Shown here: positions 36,892 to 45,695 of the stretch, one piece after another | Layout of the letters: each line of letters begins with the position of its first letter | How positions within the stretch are numbered: position 1 is the first letter of the stretch | Assembly: GCF_004364865.1 (NCBI RefSeq) | Contig: NZ_SOAU01000001.1 | Coordinates: 992,001 to 1,056,000, forward strand | Reading direction: 5' to 3' | Length of the DNA stretch: 64,000 nucleotides | Source: Ilumatobacter fluminis | GTDB lineage: Bacteria; Actinomycetota; Acidimicrobiia; Acidimicrobiales; Ilumatobacteraceae | Notes under the pieces: model-generated | The model's input: the letters and a program-made list of their open reading frames with translations, nothing else | What the model was told of the DNA's origin: nothing | Database searches by the model: none | Made by a program: the position numbers and the translations under genes

Positions 36892-38277
36892 ATGCGGTTG
36901 GTGGATGGGGCTCGGGAGATGATGATCGACGGGCTCGACCGGATCCGTCAGGAGTGCGGCATCCCGACGTCGTTCCCGCCCGAGGTGCTCGACGCCGCTG
37001 CCGCCGCTGCTGCCCGAACGCCCGGTGCCGAACATCGCGACCGGACGGGGGAGCGGTTCGTCACGCTCGATCCGGCCTCGTCGACCGATCTCGACCAAGC
37101 CTTCGCGATCGAGCAGGCCGGCGACGATGTCATCCTGCACTACGCAATCGCCGACGTCGGATGGTTCGTCCGCTCCGGCGACGCCCTCGATCGCGAGGCG
37201 TTCGAGCGAGCGGTCACCGTGTACCTCCCCGACGAGCGGGCCACGCTGTACCCGACGGTGCTCTCCGAGGGGGCGGCGAGCCTCTTGCCCGACGTCGATC
37301 GACCCGCCGTCGTCTTCGCCGTCCGGGTCGCGCCCGACGGCACGCCCCGCCTCGATGGCGTCGAACGAGCCCTCATCCGCAACCAGGCCAAGCTCGCCTA
37401 CGACACCGTCACCCCGGCCGACCTCCCCGACGGATTCGCCGAGCTCCATCGGCGGATCCAGATCGCCGAGGCGGCTCGCGGCGCACCGCGTGTCGAGTTC
37501 CCCGAGCAGGAGATCGCTCGGGCCGACAGCCGGCTCCGATTGCATTTCCGCCCCCGGCTCGAGTCGGAGGAGCAGAACGCAGCGCTCTCGCTCGCGACCA
37601 ACATGGCCGTCGGCGAAGCGTTGTTCGCGGCAGGCACCGGGCTGTTCCGCGTCATGCCCGATGTCGACGAACGGCGGCACCGCCAGCTCCGCAACTCGGC
37701 GCGAGCGTTCGGACTCGACTGGCCGGCGTCGACGCCGCTCGACGCGTTCGAGCGGTCGCTGCCGCGTGACGATCCGCGCACGTCGGCGTTCCTCATCGCC
37801 GTCCGGCGGGCGGCCGGTGGTGCCTCGTACGCCCCGTTCGAACCCGGTGTCCGGCCGTGGCACTCCGCCGTCGCCGCCACCTACGCCCAGGCCACCGCAC
37901 CCCTCCGCCGGCTCCAGGACCGGTACGTCGTCGAGGCCGCGTTGGCCGTGGCGAACGGTGACCCGGTTCCCGACGAGATCTCGCAGGCGTTCCAGGAACT
38001 CCCGGCGGCGATGTCGCAGGGCGACCAGCGAGCGAACCGGGCCGAACGGATGGCGCTCGACCTCGCCGAGGCCGTGGTGCTGTCGGGCCGAGAAGGCGAG
38101 ATCTTCGACGCCGTCGTGATCGACGAGTCCGATCGTGGGGTCGAGGTCCAGATCGTCGAGCCCGCGATCCTGGTGCGGCTGTCGGCGCACCGTGTCGATC
38201 CTGGTGACGAGGTGCGGGTTCGGCTCGAGTCGGTCGACGTCGAGCGACGCTCCGTGGCGTTCCAACGCGTCGGCTGA
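36892..38277 (+). CDS. RNB-domain (RNase II/R-like) exoribonuclease
   Basis: A 461-residue protein dominated by an RNB domain. The acidic catalytic loop is TLDPASSTDLDQAF: three Asp match RNase II, and the fourth is Gln, as I recall from other actinobacterial members. HYAIADVGWFV and ATAPLRRLQDRYV are typical. Only a short C-terminal S1-like strand region is present and the N-terminal cold-shock domains are missing, so it is shorter than RNase R. The ATG at 36892 is preferred because TAGGGT is 7 nt upstream; GTG 36883 is possible. Confidence 0.88.
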   Translation: MRLVDGAREMMIDGLDRIRQECGIPTSFPPEVLDAAAAAAARTPGAEHRDRTGERFVTLDPASSTDLDQAFAIEQAGDDVILHYAIADVGWFVRSGDALDREAFERAVTVYLPDERATLYPTVLSEGAASLLPDVDRPAVVFAVRVAPDGTPRLDGVERALIRNQAKLAYDTVTPADLPDGFAELHRRIQIAEAARGAPRVEFPEQEIARADSRLRLHFRPRLESEEQNAALSLATNMAVGEALFAAGTGLFRVMPDVDERRHRQLRNSARAFGLDWPASTPLDAFERSLPRDDPRTSAFLIAVRRAAGGASYAPFEPGVRPWHSAVAATYAQATAPLRRLQDRYVVEAALAVANGDPVPDEISQAFQELPAAMSQGDQRANRAERMALDLAEAVVLSGREGEIFDAVVIDESDRGVEVQIVEPAILVRLSAHRVDPGDEVRVRLESVDVERRSVAFQRVG

Positions 38278-38320
38278 CGTTCAACGCGCCGGCTGACGTT
38301 CCGACGCGTCGGCTGACGTT
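38262..38320. repeat. three tandem 19-20 bp units at the end of the RNB gene
   Basis: Units at 38262-38281, 38282-38300 and 38301-38320 share (C)NACGCGYCGGCTGACGTT. The first contains the gene's own TGA stop, so the copies look like a recent duplication of the gene end into the spacer. Confidence 0.75.
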
Positions 38321-38333
38321 CCCGGTGGCCGGG

Positions 38334-38350
38334 GTTGCGGTTTCCGCAAC
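38334..38350. other. short perfect hairpin downstream of the RNB gene
   Basis: GTTGCGG-TTT-CCGCAAC. A 7-bp stem with a 3-nt loop; a weak terminator or a protein site. No U tract. Confidence 0.35.
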
Positions 38351-38402
38351 TGGTTCCGCCGAGATCGCCGTGTTCATCGGAAGCGCGTGTGCCGGATGTC
38401 TC

Positions 38403-38453
38403 ACTGTACCGGTATAGGCGTTCGGCTCGCGAAGCGGTACTGTACCGGTATAG
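38403..38453 (+). promoter_or_regulatory. paired direct-repeat operator ACTGTACCGGTATAG
   Basis: The same 15 bases occur at 38403-38417 and 38439-38453, 36 bp apart. Each contains the near-palindrome TGTACCGGTATA with a central CG, the symmetry typical of LacI-family sites. A LacI-type gene starts 277 nt downstream, and a small open frame with a good SD starts 24 nt downstream. Confidence 0.5.
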
Positions 38454-38477
38454 CAACGTCGTGAAAGGAACTCAGCC

Positions 38478-38669
38478 ATGGAATCGATGCACCTCGCCGC
38501 TCGCCTCGTGATCGAGCAGAACATGCAGCAGATGATCGCCTTCAGTGCCCGACCGGACAGCCCGGTGCAACCGGTCGTCGAACGACGCCGCGTCGCGCGG
38601 TCCGACCTGGGTCGCGTCCGCCGCCTCCTCCCCCGGCGGCGAGCGACGCTCCGTCACGTTCCTGCGTGA
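38478..38669 (+). CDS. possible small protein (63 aa) behind the paired operator
   Basis: The ATG is preceded by GAAAGGA at a sensible distance. The N-terminal half is an amphipathic helix (MHLAARLVIEQNMQQMIAFS) and the rest is Arg-rich (RRRVARSDLGRVRRLLPRRR). I do not recognise it. Support comes from the operator-like repeats and the SD; codon use in the second half is not clearly coding, and an overlapping frame also stays open. Confidence 0.4.
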   Translation: MESMHLAARLVIEQNMQQMIAFSARPDSPVQPVVERRRVARSDLGRVRRLLPRRRATLRHVPA

Positions 38670-38729
38670 CACCTCGACGGGTGCGGGCCGGGGCGTGGAA
38701 ACCCGGCCCGCAGCCGCGATGATGGGGGC

Positions 38730-39770
38730 ATGGGCCGCGTGACGCTCCAGACGATCGCCGATCAGGTGGGCGTCAGCCGGATGACGGTGTCGAACGCGTT
38801 CTCGCGTCCCGACCAGTTGTCGACCGAGCTGCGCGAGACGATCCTCTCGAAGGCCGCCGAGCTCGGCTACGCCGGACCCGACCCGACCGCACGGTCGCTG
38901 GCGCGGGGCAAGGCGGGCACGGTGGGCGTGTTGTTCACCGACACCTTCTCGTACGCGTTCGAGGACGAAGTCGCCGCGGGCTTCGTCGGTGCGATCGCAG
39001 CCGAGTTGGCGCCGACGGGGTCGGCGATCACCTTGCTCACGTCCGACACGACCGCGGCGTTCGTTCCGGCCAGAGACCTCGCGCTCGACGGCGCCGTGCT
39101 GTATGCCTGCGTCGACGACAGCGAAGCCATCGATTGGTTGATCCGCCGACAGTTGCCGATCGTCTTCGTCGACCACCGACCCCGTTCGGGCTACGACAGT
39201 GTGAACATCGACGACCGCGAGGGGGCCCGCCTCGCTGCGCAGCATCTCATCGATCTGGGGCACGAACGCCTCGCCGTGTTCACCACGTCGTACGGCGACG
39301 AGGTGGGGGTGGTCGACGACCCGTTCGGCGCCACCCACGTCGTCAGCGAACAGCGGCTCCTCGGGTGGTTCGACGCCATTCACGGTGCCGGGCTCGAGGC
39401 GCCGGTCGTGCAGGCTCCGAAGCACGGCGAGCACAGCGCTGCGATCGGCGCCATCCTGGCGCTCGATCCGCGCCCGACCGGGATCGTGTGTTTCTCCGAT
39501 GTCGCCGCCGCAGCGGTCATCCGAGGAGCCCTGGAGGCCGGACTCGACGTGCCGGGCGATCTGTCGGTCGTCGGATTCGACGGAACCCAGCTCGCCGCCT
39601 ATGCCCAGCCGAGTATCACGACGATCCGCCAGGACGTCGCCGCAAAGGGCCGCGCTGCCGCCACCCTGTTGGGCGAGCGGATGGCCGGCTCGACCCGGCG
39701 AGCGAAGCGGGTCGTCCTCCCGGTCGAGCTGGTCGTCGGCGACTCGACCGCGTCCCCGAACGCCGATTAG
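38730..39770 (+). CDS. LacI-family transcriptional regulator
   Basis: A 346-residue repressor. The N-terminal helix-turn-helix TLQTIADQVGVSRMTVSNAFSRP (residues 5-27) and hinge are followed by a periplasmic-binding-protein-like sugar domain with GVLFTDTFSYAFED, AAQHLIDLGHERLAVF and FDGTQLAAYAQPSITTIRQD. The effector is probably a sugar or nucleoside. It could act on the paired sites at 38403-38453. It converges with and overlaps the stop of the PQQ dehydrogenase gene by 4 nt. Confidence 0.92.
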   Translation: MGRVTLQTIADQVGVSRMTVSNAFSRPDQLSTELRETILSKAAELGYAGPDPTARSLARGKAGTVGVLFTDTFSYAFEDEVAAGFVGAIAAELAPTGSAITLLTSDTTAAFVPARDLALDGAVLYACVDDSEAIDWLIRRQLPIVFVDHRPRSGYDSVNIDDREGARLAAQHLIDLGHERLAVFTTSYGDEVGVVDDPFGATHVVSEQRLLGWFDAIHGAGLEAPVVQAPKHGEHSAAIGAILALDPRPTGIVCFSDVAAAAVIRGALEAGLDVPGDLSVVGFDGTQLAAYAQPSITTIRQDVAAKGRAAATLLGERMAGSTRRAKRVVLPVELVVGDSTASPNAD

Positions 39771-41110
39771 CCGGCGACCAGGCGCAGCACGTCGCCGTCG
39801 CCCTGCAAGACGTACAGTTCGCCGTCGGGTCCAGGTCGGACGGCGGTCACCTCGGTCAGGCCGTCGAGCAGCCGAAGGTTGCGCCCTCCGGCGAGATCGA
39901 GCGCCCACACGATGCCGGAGCAGTAGTCGCTGTAGACGTAAGCGGGTTCGAGTTCGTCGATCGCGCTGCCTCGATAGGGAGCACCGCCCGAGATCGAGCA
40001 GCCGTCCGCACCGTGCTCGTAGGTCAACACCGGCGGCGTCGTGCCGTCGCGAAGGTCGTCCTCGTTGAACACCTCGGTGCCCTCGAGGCCGCTCCACCCG
40101 AAGTCGACCGCATAGCCCGCAGGGAGGTCGCCCGCCATCACGCGATTGACCTCCTCGTACTGGTTCTGGCCGACATCGGCGATCCACAGCGCACCGGTCG
40201 TCGGGTCGAACGCGACCTTCCAGGGGTTGCGGAGCCCCCAGGCCCACACCTCGGGAGCGCCGTCGACCCCATCGCGACGGCCTTCGGCGAACGGGTTGTC
40301 GGCGGGGATGGAGTACGGCGACGTCCCATCGGGAGTGGGATCGATGCGGAGCAGCGAACCGAGGAGGCTCGTCGGATCGCTCGCGCGTCGTTCGGGGTCG
40401 CCGCCTGCGCCGCCGTCGCCGAGCGGGACGTACAGCATGCCGTCGGTGCCGAACGCGAGGTCGCCGGCGTTGTGGTTTCGGTAGGGCTGAGCGACGGTCA
40501 GCAGCTCGCGGGCCGACGCCGGATCGAGGACACCGTCGTTACCGACGGTGTACTCGGTGATGACGGTGGACCCGTCGGGCGCATTGTGGTTCGTGTAGGC
40601 CTTCGAACCGTCGGGGGAGAACTCGAGGCCGAGCAGGCCCTGTTCGCCGCCGTACGTGATGCGGTCGGTGACGTCGAGGGTCGTGGTCGATGCTCCGGTC
40701 TCCGGGTCGACGCGTACGACCGTTCCGGATTGGTTGACGAGGTGGAGCGCGCCGTCGCCGGGCCGGACGGCGAGGTCGACCGGCCGATCGAGCGAGACGA
40801 CCAGCTCGGTCGCGACATCCGGGTCGCCGACCTCGGGTTCGGCCGCCGGCGGATCGGGCTCCGGCGCCTGAGTGGTCGGCGGCGCCGTCGTCTCGGAACT
40901 CGTGGGCGAGGTCGACGTCGGCGCCGTGACGTCGGTCGTCTCGGCGGACGTCGGCGGATCGGTCGACACCGTCACCGATGACGAGGGTGATGTCGTCGCC
41001 TCGGCCGACGTGGTCGTCGTGACGATCACGGCGGTCGAGTTGTCGTCGTCGCCACCGCAGGCCGTGGCGAGCAGTGCGAATCCGGTGAGTGCAGCGAATC
41101 GACGTCGCAT
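39767..41110 (-). CDS. PQQ-dependent sugar (aldose/sorbosone) dehydrogenase lipoprotein
   Basis: A 447-residue protein with a lipoprotein signal ending in LLATAC, then a Thr/Ser/Pro linker of about 80 residues and a six-bladed propeller of the soluble glucose dehydrogenase family. QGLLGLEFSPDG, the active-site region YRNHNAGDLAFGTDGMLYVPLGD and NPWKVAFDPTTG support this. It would oxidise sugars outside the membrane using PQQ. The ATG overlaps the tesB stop (TGATG), so the two are coupled. No PQQ synthesis genes are nearby. Confidence 0.88.
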   Translation of the reverse strand: MRRRFAALTGFALLATACGGDDDNSTAVIVTTTTSAEATTSPSSSVTVSTDPPTSAETTDVTAPTSTSPTSSETTAPPTTQAPEPDPPAAEPEVGDPDVATELVVSLDRPVDLAVRPGDGALHLVNQSGTVVRVDPETGASTTTLDVTDRITYGGEQGLLGLEFSPDGSKAYTNHNAPDGSTVITEYTVGNDGVLDPASARELLTVAQPYRNHNAGDLAFGTDGMLYVPLGDGGAGGDPERRASDPTSLLGSLLRIDPTPDGTSPYSIPADNPFAEGRRDGVDGAPEVWAWGLRNPWKVAFDPTTGALWIADVGQNQYEEVNRVMAGDLPAGYAVDFGWSGLEGTEVFNEDDLRDGTTPPVLTYEHGADGCSISGGAPYRGSAIDELEPAYVYSDYCSGIVWALDLAGGRNLRLLDGLTEVTAVRPGPDGELYVLQGDGDVLRLVAG

Positions 41111-41961
41111 CAGTCGATCACCCGGATCAGACCCTCTTGCACGACCGACACGACGAGAGTGCCGTCTGCGGTGTAGATCGACCCATCCGCCAGGCCGCGC
41201 GCCGACGAGGCCGAGATTGCTCGCTGCTGGTAGAGCAGCCAGTCATCGGCTCGGAACGGGCGGTGGAACCACATGGCATGGTCGAGGCTCGCCATCATCA
41301 GGTCGTCGGTGAACGACGACTTGCCCGACGGGCGCAACGCCGTGTCGAGCAGCGTCATGTCGCTCGCGTAGGTGACGATGCAGGCGTGCAGCACCGGGTC
41401 GTCGGGCAGGCTGCCGTCGGCACGCATCCACACCAACTGACCATCGGTCTGTAGGCCGGGCTCGAATGCGTGATCGGGCGGGGCGTACCGCGTGTCGATC
41501 GGCCGGGGCCGGTCGAGCCACGCTCCGACCCGCTCGCGATACGGCTCGAGTCGCTCCTGATAGGTGGGGAGCTCCTCGGGTGCGGTGACACCGCTCGGCA
41601 TCGGCAGGTGGTAGTCGAGCCCGTCCTCGACCGTGTGGAAGCTCGCCTGCAGGTTGAAGATCGGTCGTCCGTGCTGGATCGCCACGACGCGTCGTGTGGT
41701 GAAGCTCCGACCGTCACGCAGCCGATCGACCTCGTACAGGATCGGCACGGTCGGGTCGCCCGGCCGGAGGAAGTAGGCGTGCAGCGAGTGGACGTGACGG
41801 TCGGCCTCGACCGTGCGGGACGCCGCGACGAGCGCCTGGCCGGCGACCTGGCCGCCGAAGACCCGCTGGCGATCCTCGTCGGGCTGCGTCCCGCGGAAGA
41901 TGTTGACCTCGATCGCTTCGAGGTCGAGCAGTTCGATCAGTTCGTCGAGGGCCTGGGACAT
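41110..41961 (-). CDS. tesB: acyl-CoA thioesterase II
   Basis: A 283-residue double-hotdog thioesterase that hydrolyses acyl-CoA. RVFGGQVAGQALVAA, VHSLHAYFLRPGDPTVPILYEV and the C-terminal ASLDHAMWFHRPFRADDWLLY are typical of TesB. The ATG at 41961 is chosen by homology; the frame stays open far upstream without similarity. It is the first gene of a two-gene unit with the PQQ dehydrogenase, an odd pairing. Confidence 0.93.
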   Translation of the reverse strand: MSQALDELIELLDLEAIEVNIFRGTQPDEDRQRVFGGQVAGQALVAASRTVEADRHVHSLHAYFLRPGDPTVPILYEVDRLRDGRSFTTRRVVAIQHGRPIFNLQASFHTVEDGLDYHLPMPSGVTAPEELPTYQERLEPYRERVGAWLDRPRPIDTRYAPPDHAFEPGLQTDGQLVWMRADGSLPDDPVLHACIVTYASDMTLLDTALRPSGKSSFTDDLMMASLDHAMWFHRPFRADDWLLYQQRAISASSARGLADGSIYTADGTLVVSVVQEGLIRVID

Positions 41962-42024
41962 CGGGCCTATCGTGGCACGTGGGCGGCCGGTCGGCCCACC
42001 GCCGCACGTCGGTACGATCCCTGC

Positions 42025-42660
42025 GTGCCCCTCGATCCGCAACTCCGACAGCTCGCGCTCGCGACCAAGGGCTTCATGCCGCCCGACGAGGGCGACGCCC
42101 TCTTCGAAGCGGCGCTCGCTGCCGGCGCCGCCGTGCACGGTGCTCCGTGGGTCGAGGTGGGTTCGTACTGTGGCCGCTCGACGATCTGGCTCGGCGCCGC
42201 TGCCCGGACGGCGGGGACGCACCTGTTCGCCGTCGACCACCATCGCGGCTCCGAGGAGAACCAGGCCGGCTGGGAACACCACGACACCGAGGTCGTCGAC
42301 GCGGGCGTCGGCAAGATGGACACGCTGCCGTTCTTCCGTCGGGCGATCCACGACGCCGGCCTCGAAGACGCCGTGATCGGCGTCGTCGGGGCCTCGCCGA
42401 GCGTCGCCCGGCATTGGACGACGCCGATCGGTTTCCTGTTCATCGACGGCGGCCACGGCGACGAGCCGGCCCGTCTCGACTACGAGGGCTGGGCGCACCT
42501 CGTCGCGCCCGGTGGCACGCTCGCCATCCACGATGTGTTCCCCGACCCTGCCGACGGTGGTCGACCGCCGTACGAGCAGATCTACCTCCCGGCCATGGCG
42601 AGTGGCCGCTTCGACGAGATGTCGGTGACGGGCTCGCTTCGCGTGCTGCGACGTCGCTGA
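42025..42660 (+). CDS. class I SAM-dependent methyltransferase (Methyltransf_24-like)
   Basis: A 211-residue protein. The SAM-binding glycine region is WVEVGSYCGRSTIWLGAAA (residues about 40-58) and the later acidic strand is FLFIDGGHGDEPARLDYEGWAHLVAPGGTLAIHDVF, as in Methyltransf_24 proteins. Substrate unknown. The GTG start has TACGAT 6 nt upstream (leaderless pattern). It converges with the MFS gene, with 4 nt between their stops. Confidence 0.82.
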   Translation: MPLDPQLRQLALATKGFMPPDEGDALFEAALAAGAAVHGAPWVEVGSYCGRSTIWLGAAARTAGTHLFAVDHHRGSEENQAGWEHHDTEVVDAGVGKMDTLPFFRRAIHDAGLEDAVIGVVGASPSVARHWTTPIGFLFIDGGHGDEPARLDYEGWAHLVAPGGTLAIHDVFPDPADGGRPPYEQIYLPAMASGRFDEMSVTGSLRVLRRR

Positions 42661-42664
42661 CCGA

Positions 42665-43810
42665 TCAGGCCGACCGGCGGCCGAGCGTCTCGCCCAACAC
42701 CTCGGGGTGGATCCTCCACTCGACATAGACGAGCAGCACGGCGGCGGCGATGATGACGCCGCCGGCCCCGAACCCCAGCATCGTCGGTGAGATCTCGTAC
42801 AGCACGCCGCCGATCAACGGGCCGACGACCCGGCCGAGCGCCATGACGGCTTGCGCGTCGCCGGCGCGTTCGTCGGGGAACCTCGACCGCTCGGCGAGGA
42901 GCGAGAACGCACCGGGCACGCCCATCCAGAAGGCGAATCCCCAGACGATCATCGCCGACCAGAACGCCACCGGCACGTGCACAGCGCCGATCGTCACGGC
43001 GGCGAGCCCGGTGAGGGTGAGCCAGAGGCCGGCCAGCCGTCGGTCGCCGCGGAACCGTGCGGACGGGAGCCCGGCGAGCGCGTTCGCGGCGAAGACGAGC
43101 GACACCGTGAATGCCGGCAACCCGACGATCTCGGTTCCGATCGCGCCGGCGAAGACGAACGTGGCCGAACCACCGAGGGTCAGCGTGCCGAGGGCGACGA
43201 GGATGGCGAACGCCGCCCGGGTCGGTCGGTGCCGTTCGCCCCGTTCGCGCTTCGACGCCTCGAGATGCATCGACCGCACGAAGACCGCCGGTACGAGGTA
43301 GAGCCCGGCGAGCACCACGAACATCCAGTCGGGCCCTGCCTCGTCGACGACGATCGCGATGATCGGGGACGCGATCGTGCCGACCAGCGGGCCGATCACC
43401 GCGACGTCGCCGACGCGCTCATTGTCGCCGAACACCTCGGCCCAGGCGATCCAGGCGATCAGCCCCAGCGAGACGCCGCTCACGAACCGCGTGCCGACCA
43501 GGAAGGCGAACACCGGTGCCACGGCCGACAAGAGGTTGGCGAGCACACCGAGCACGATCGCGATGGTCATGACACGACGTCGTGGTCGGAGGAAACGTGG
43601 AGCGAGCGACGACGCGAGCATGAACCCGGCCAGCTGCGCGGTCGACACGATGCCGACGAGGCCGACGCTCAAATCGCGATCGCCGGCGATGGCCGGGATC
43701 AGGAACGGCGTGGCGGCGAACACGACCGTGCTGACCGCCGTGGCCGCGAAGACGCCGGCGGGAATGTCGGGACGCAGCGTCTGGACGACGCGAACCGGTG
43801 CGAACGGCAT
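42665..43810 (-). CDS. MFS transporter
   Basis: A 381-residue membrane protein with about 12 hydrophobic segments. The motif-A-like loop LAPRFLRPRRRVMTIAI between helices 2 and 3 and SVGLVGIVSTAQLAGFMLAS are typical of drug/metabolite exporters. It starts 6 nt after plsC, so the two are probably co-transcribed. Substrate unknown. Confidence 0.85.
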   Translation of the reverse strand: MPFAPVRVVQTLRPDIPAGVFAATAVSTVVFAATPFLIPAIAGDRDLSVGLVGIVSTAQLAGFMLASSLAPRFLRPRRRVMTIAIVLGVLANLLSAVAPVFAFLVGTRFVSGVSLGLIAWIAWAEVFGDNERVGDVAVIGPLVGTIASPIIAIVVDEAGPDWMFVVLAGLYLVPAVFVRSMHLEASKRERGERHRPTRAAFAILVALGTLTLGGSATFVFAGAIGTEIVGLPAFTVSLVFAANALAGLPSARFRGDRRLAGLWLTLTGLAAVTIGAVHVPVAFWSAMIVWGFAFWMGVPGAFSLLAERSRFPDERAGDAQAVMALGRVVGPLIGGVLYEISPTMLGFGAGGVIIAAAVLLVYVEWRIHPEVLGETLGRRSA

Positions 43811-43816
43811 CGAGCG

Positions 43817-44587
43817 TCAGCTCGCGGCGGCGTCGAGCGGCGGGAGCCCGCGCTCGTCACGCATGTCGTCGAGGGCTGCAGCGATCGCGTCGCGCGTTCG
43901 ACGGGTGAGTTCGTCGACGTCGTGCTTGGTCATCCCGTCGGTCTCGATGGGAGGCAGCACCCGTGCCTCGGCGTGGCTGCGGCCGAATCGCCAGTCGTGC
44001 TTGATGAGGGCGTCGCGGGTACCGATGACGGCGATCGGCAGGATCGGGACGCCGGCCTGCACCGCCAGGCGGGCGGCGCCCGTCTTGAACTCCTGCAGCT
44101 CGCCGGACTTCGACCGGGTGCCCTCGGGGAAGATCATCACCGAGACCTTCTTGTCGAGACGGTCCCGGCTCTGCTTGAGCGCGGCGATGCCCGACTTCTT
44201 GTCGTCGCGGTCGAGCCGGATGTCTCCCACCATCCGCATGCACCAGCCGACGAGCGGGAACTTGAAGAAGTCGCTCTTCGACATCCACTTGGTCTCCATC
44301 GGCACGTGACACAGCAGCAGGATGTCGACGAAGCTCTCGTGGTTCGCCACGACGACGTAGGGGCGACGCGGGTCGTCGGGGACCGTGCCCGACACCGTGA
44401 ACGTCCACAGCGGGCTCAGCTTCTCCATGACGACGCCGATCTGGCGGAACATCCGGCCGGCGCGGTAGGCGCCGGGGTCGAACGGCATCGTGACCAGACG
44501 GATGATCGCGACCAGCGGCGTGATCACGATGATCGCGACCACGAGTACGAACCACGTCCAAACCGACCACAGTGTTCTCGAGAGCAT
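43817..44587 (-). CDS. 1-acyl-sn-glycerol-3-phosphate acyltransferase (PlsC family)
   Basis: A 256-residue acyltransferase with an N-terminal membrane segment (residues 10-30). The catalytic NHESFVD (NHx4D) is near residue 83 and the substrate motif FPEGTRSKSGEL near 150. It makes phosphatidic acid or acylates a related lipid acceptor at the membrane. TATGCT 8 nt before the ATG suggests a leaderless transcript separate from the upstream gene. Confidence 0.9.
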   Translation of the reverse strand: MLSRTLWSVWTWFVLVVAIIVITPLVAIIRLVTMPFDPGAYRAGRMFRQIGVVMEKLSPLWTFTVSGTVPDDPRRPYVVVANHESFVDILLLCHVPMETKWMSKSDFFKFPLVGWCMRMVGDIRLDRDDKKSGIAALKQSRDRLDKKVSVMIFPEGTRSKSGELQEFKTGAARLAVQAGVPILPIAVIGTRDALIKHDWRFGRSHAEARVLPPIETDGMTKHDVDELTRRTRDAIAAALDDMRDERGLPPLDAAAS

Positions 44588-44648
44588 CGTCGTCGAGCAT
44601 ACGGGGCCGGTGCCTGCCCCCTCGGGGTCGGGTCGTCGGGTCAGACGG

Positions 44649-45695
44649 TCAGGACGGGCGCAGCGACGACCGGACGAACAGGTCGCTGCCCGGACTCGCG
44701 CCGGCGATCGCGTCGGCAGCGAGGACGACGGCGGCCGCCGTGTACGAACTGGTCTCGCCCTCGGGGAACACGACCTTGTCGGGGTAGACGAGACCGGTGA
44801 GGTAGCTGCCGTCGGGGCAGCGATGTGACCGGGTCCAGCGGAGCAGATCGGTCGCCGTCGCGAACTCACCGATCGACGCGTAGGCGAGCGATGCCTCGGC
44901 GGTCTCCGACGCCGTGATCCACGGCTCGTCGCTGACGCACCGGATGCCCAGTCCTTCCATCGAGAACGTCGGCCAGCCGTCGGCGAGGCGGATCTTGGCC
45001 GCCTCACCCTCGATCGCACCGGTGAGGACGGGGTAGTACCAGTCCATCGCCCAACGGGTCTTCGGCTGGAAGGCCAGCGGTTCGTTCGCGATCAGTGAGC
45101 ACATGCGGTCGGCGGCGTCGACCCAGTCGGGTCGGGGCGAGCCGGTCGCCAGACCGACGGCGGCGCCACAGCGGAGCGCGTGCTGGATCGACGACGAGCC
45201 GGTGAGCAGTGCGTAGTCCCAGCGGCGGGTGCCGTCCGCCTCGACCGCCCAGAGGACGAGTCCGTCGTCCTTGCGGAGGGACAGGACGTGGTCGAGCGCC
45301 CGCTCGACGGTCGGCCACAGATTGTCGACGAAGCTGCGGTCGCTGGTGCACTTCCAGTGGTGCCACACGCCGGTTGCGATGTACGCGACGACGTTCGTGT
45401 CGACCTTGTCGTCCTCGACCGCCATGTCGCGGTCGCCGTCGGGCAGGTAGTAGTTGTGCCAGCTGCCGTCGGGGCGCTGGATGTCGGCGAGCCACTCGTA
45501 CGCCCGCTCCGCTTCACGATGCAGGCCGGCCACGTCGAGTGCCATCGCCGACTCGACGTGGTTCCACGCGTCGCAGTGACCGCCCGGCCACCACGGGATC
45601 ATGCCGCTGTCGGTCTGCAGACCTGCCAGGTGCTCCGCCGATGCGACGATCTCGTCGCTCGAGATGACGCCGGGCAGGTCGGGGATGCGACTCAT
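44649..45695 (-). CDS. alpha/alpha-toroid (prenyltransferase/terpenoid cyclase-like) protein
   Basis: A 348-residue soluble protein with repeated helical pairs ending in aromatic/Gly turns (DSGMIPWWPGGHCDAWNHVE, QRPDGSWHNYY, CPDGSYLTGLV), as in alpha6/alpha6 toroids of squalene cyclases, prenyltransferase beta subunits and GH15-like enzymes. Catalytic residues could not be assigned. Its ATG overlaps the methyltransferase stop by 4 nt (ATGA), in the order glycosyltransferase-methyltransferase-toroid. That suggests a shared glycan or glycolipid pathway. Confidence 0.65.
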   Translation of the reverse strand: MSRIPDLPGVISSDEIVASAEHLAGLQTDSGMIPWWPGGHCDAWNHVESAMALDVAGLHREAERAYEWLADIQRPDGSWHNYYLPDGDRDMAVEDDKVDTNVVAYIATGVWHHWKCTSDRSFVDNLWPTVERALDHVLSLRKDDGLVLWAVEADGTRRWDYALLTGSSSIQHALRCGAAVGLATGSPRPDWVDAADRMCSLIANEPLAFQPKTRWAMDWYYPVLTGAIEGEAAKIRLADGWPTFSMEGLGIRCVSDEPWITASETAEASLAYASIGEFATATDLLRWTRSHRCPDGSYLTGLVYPDKVVFPEGETSSYTAAAVVLAADAIAGASPGSDLFVRSSLRPS

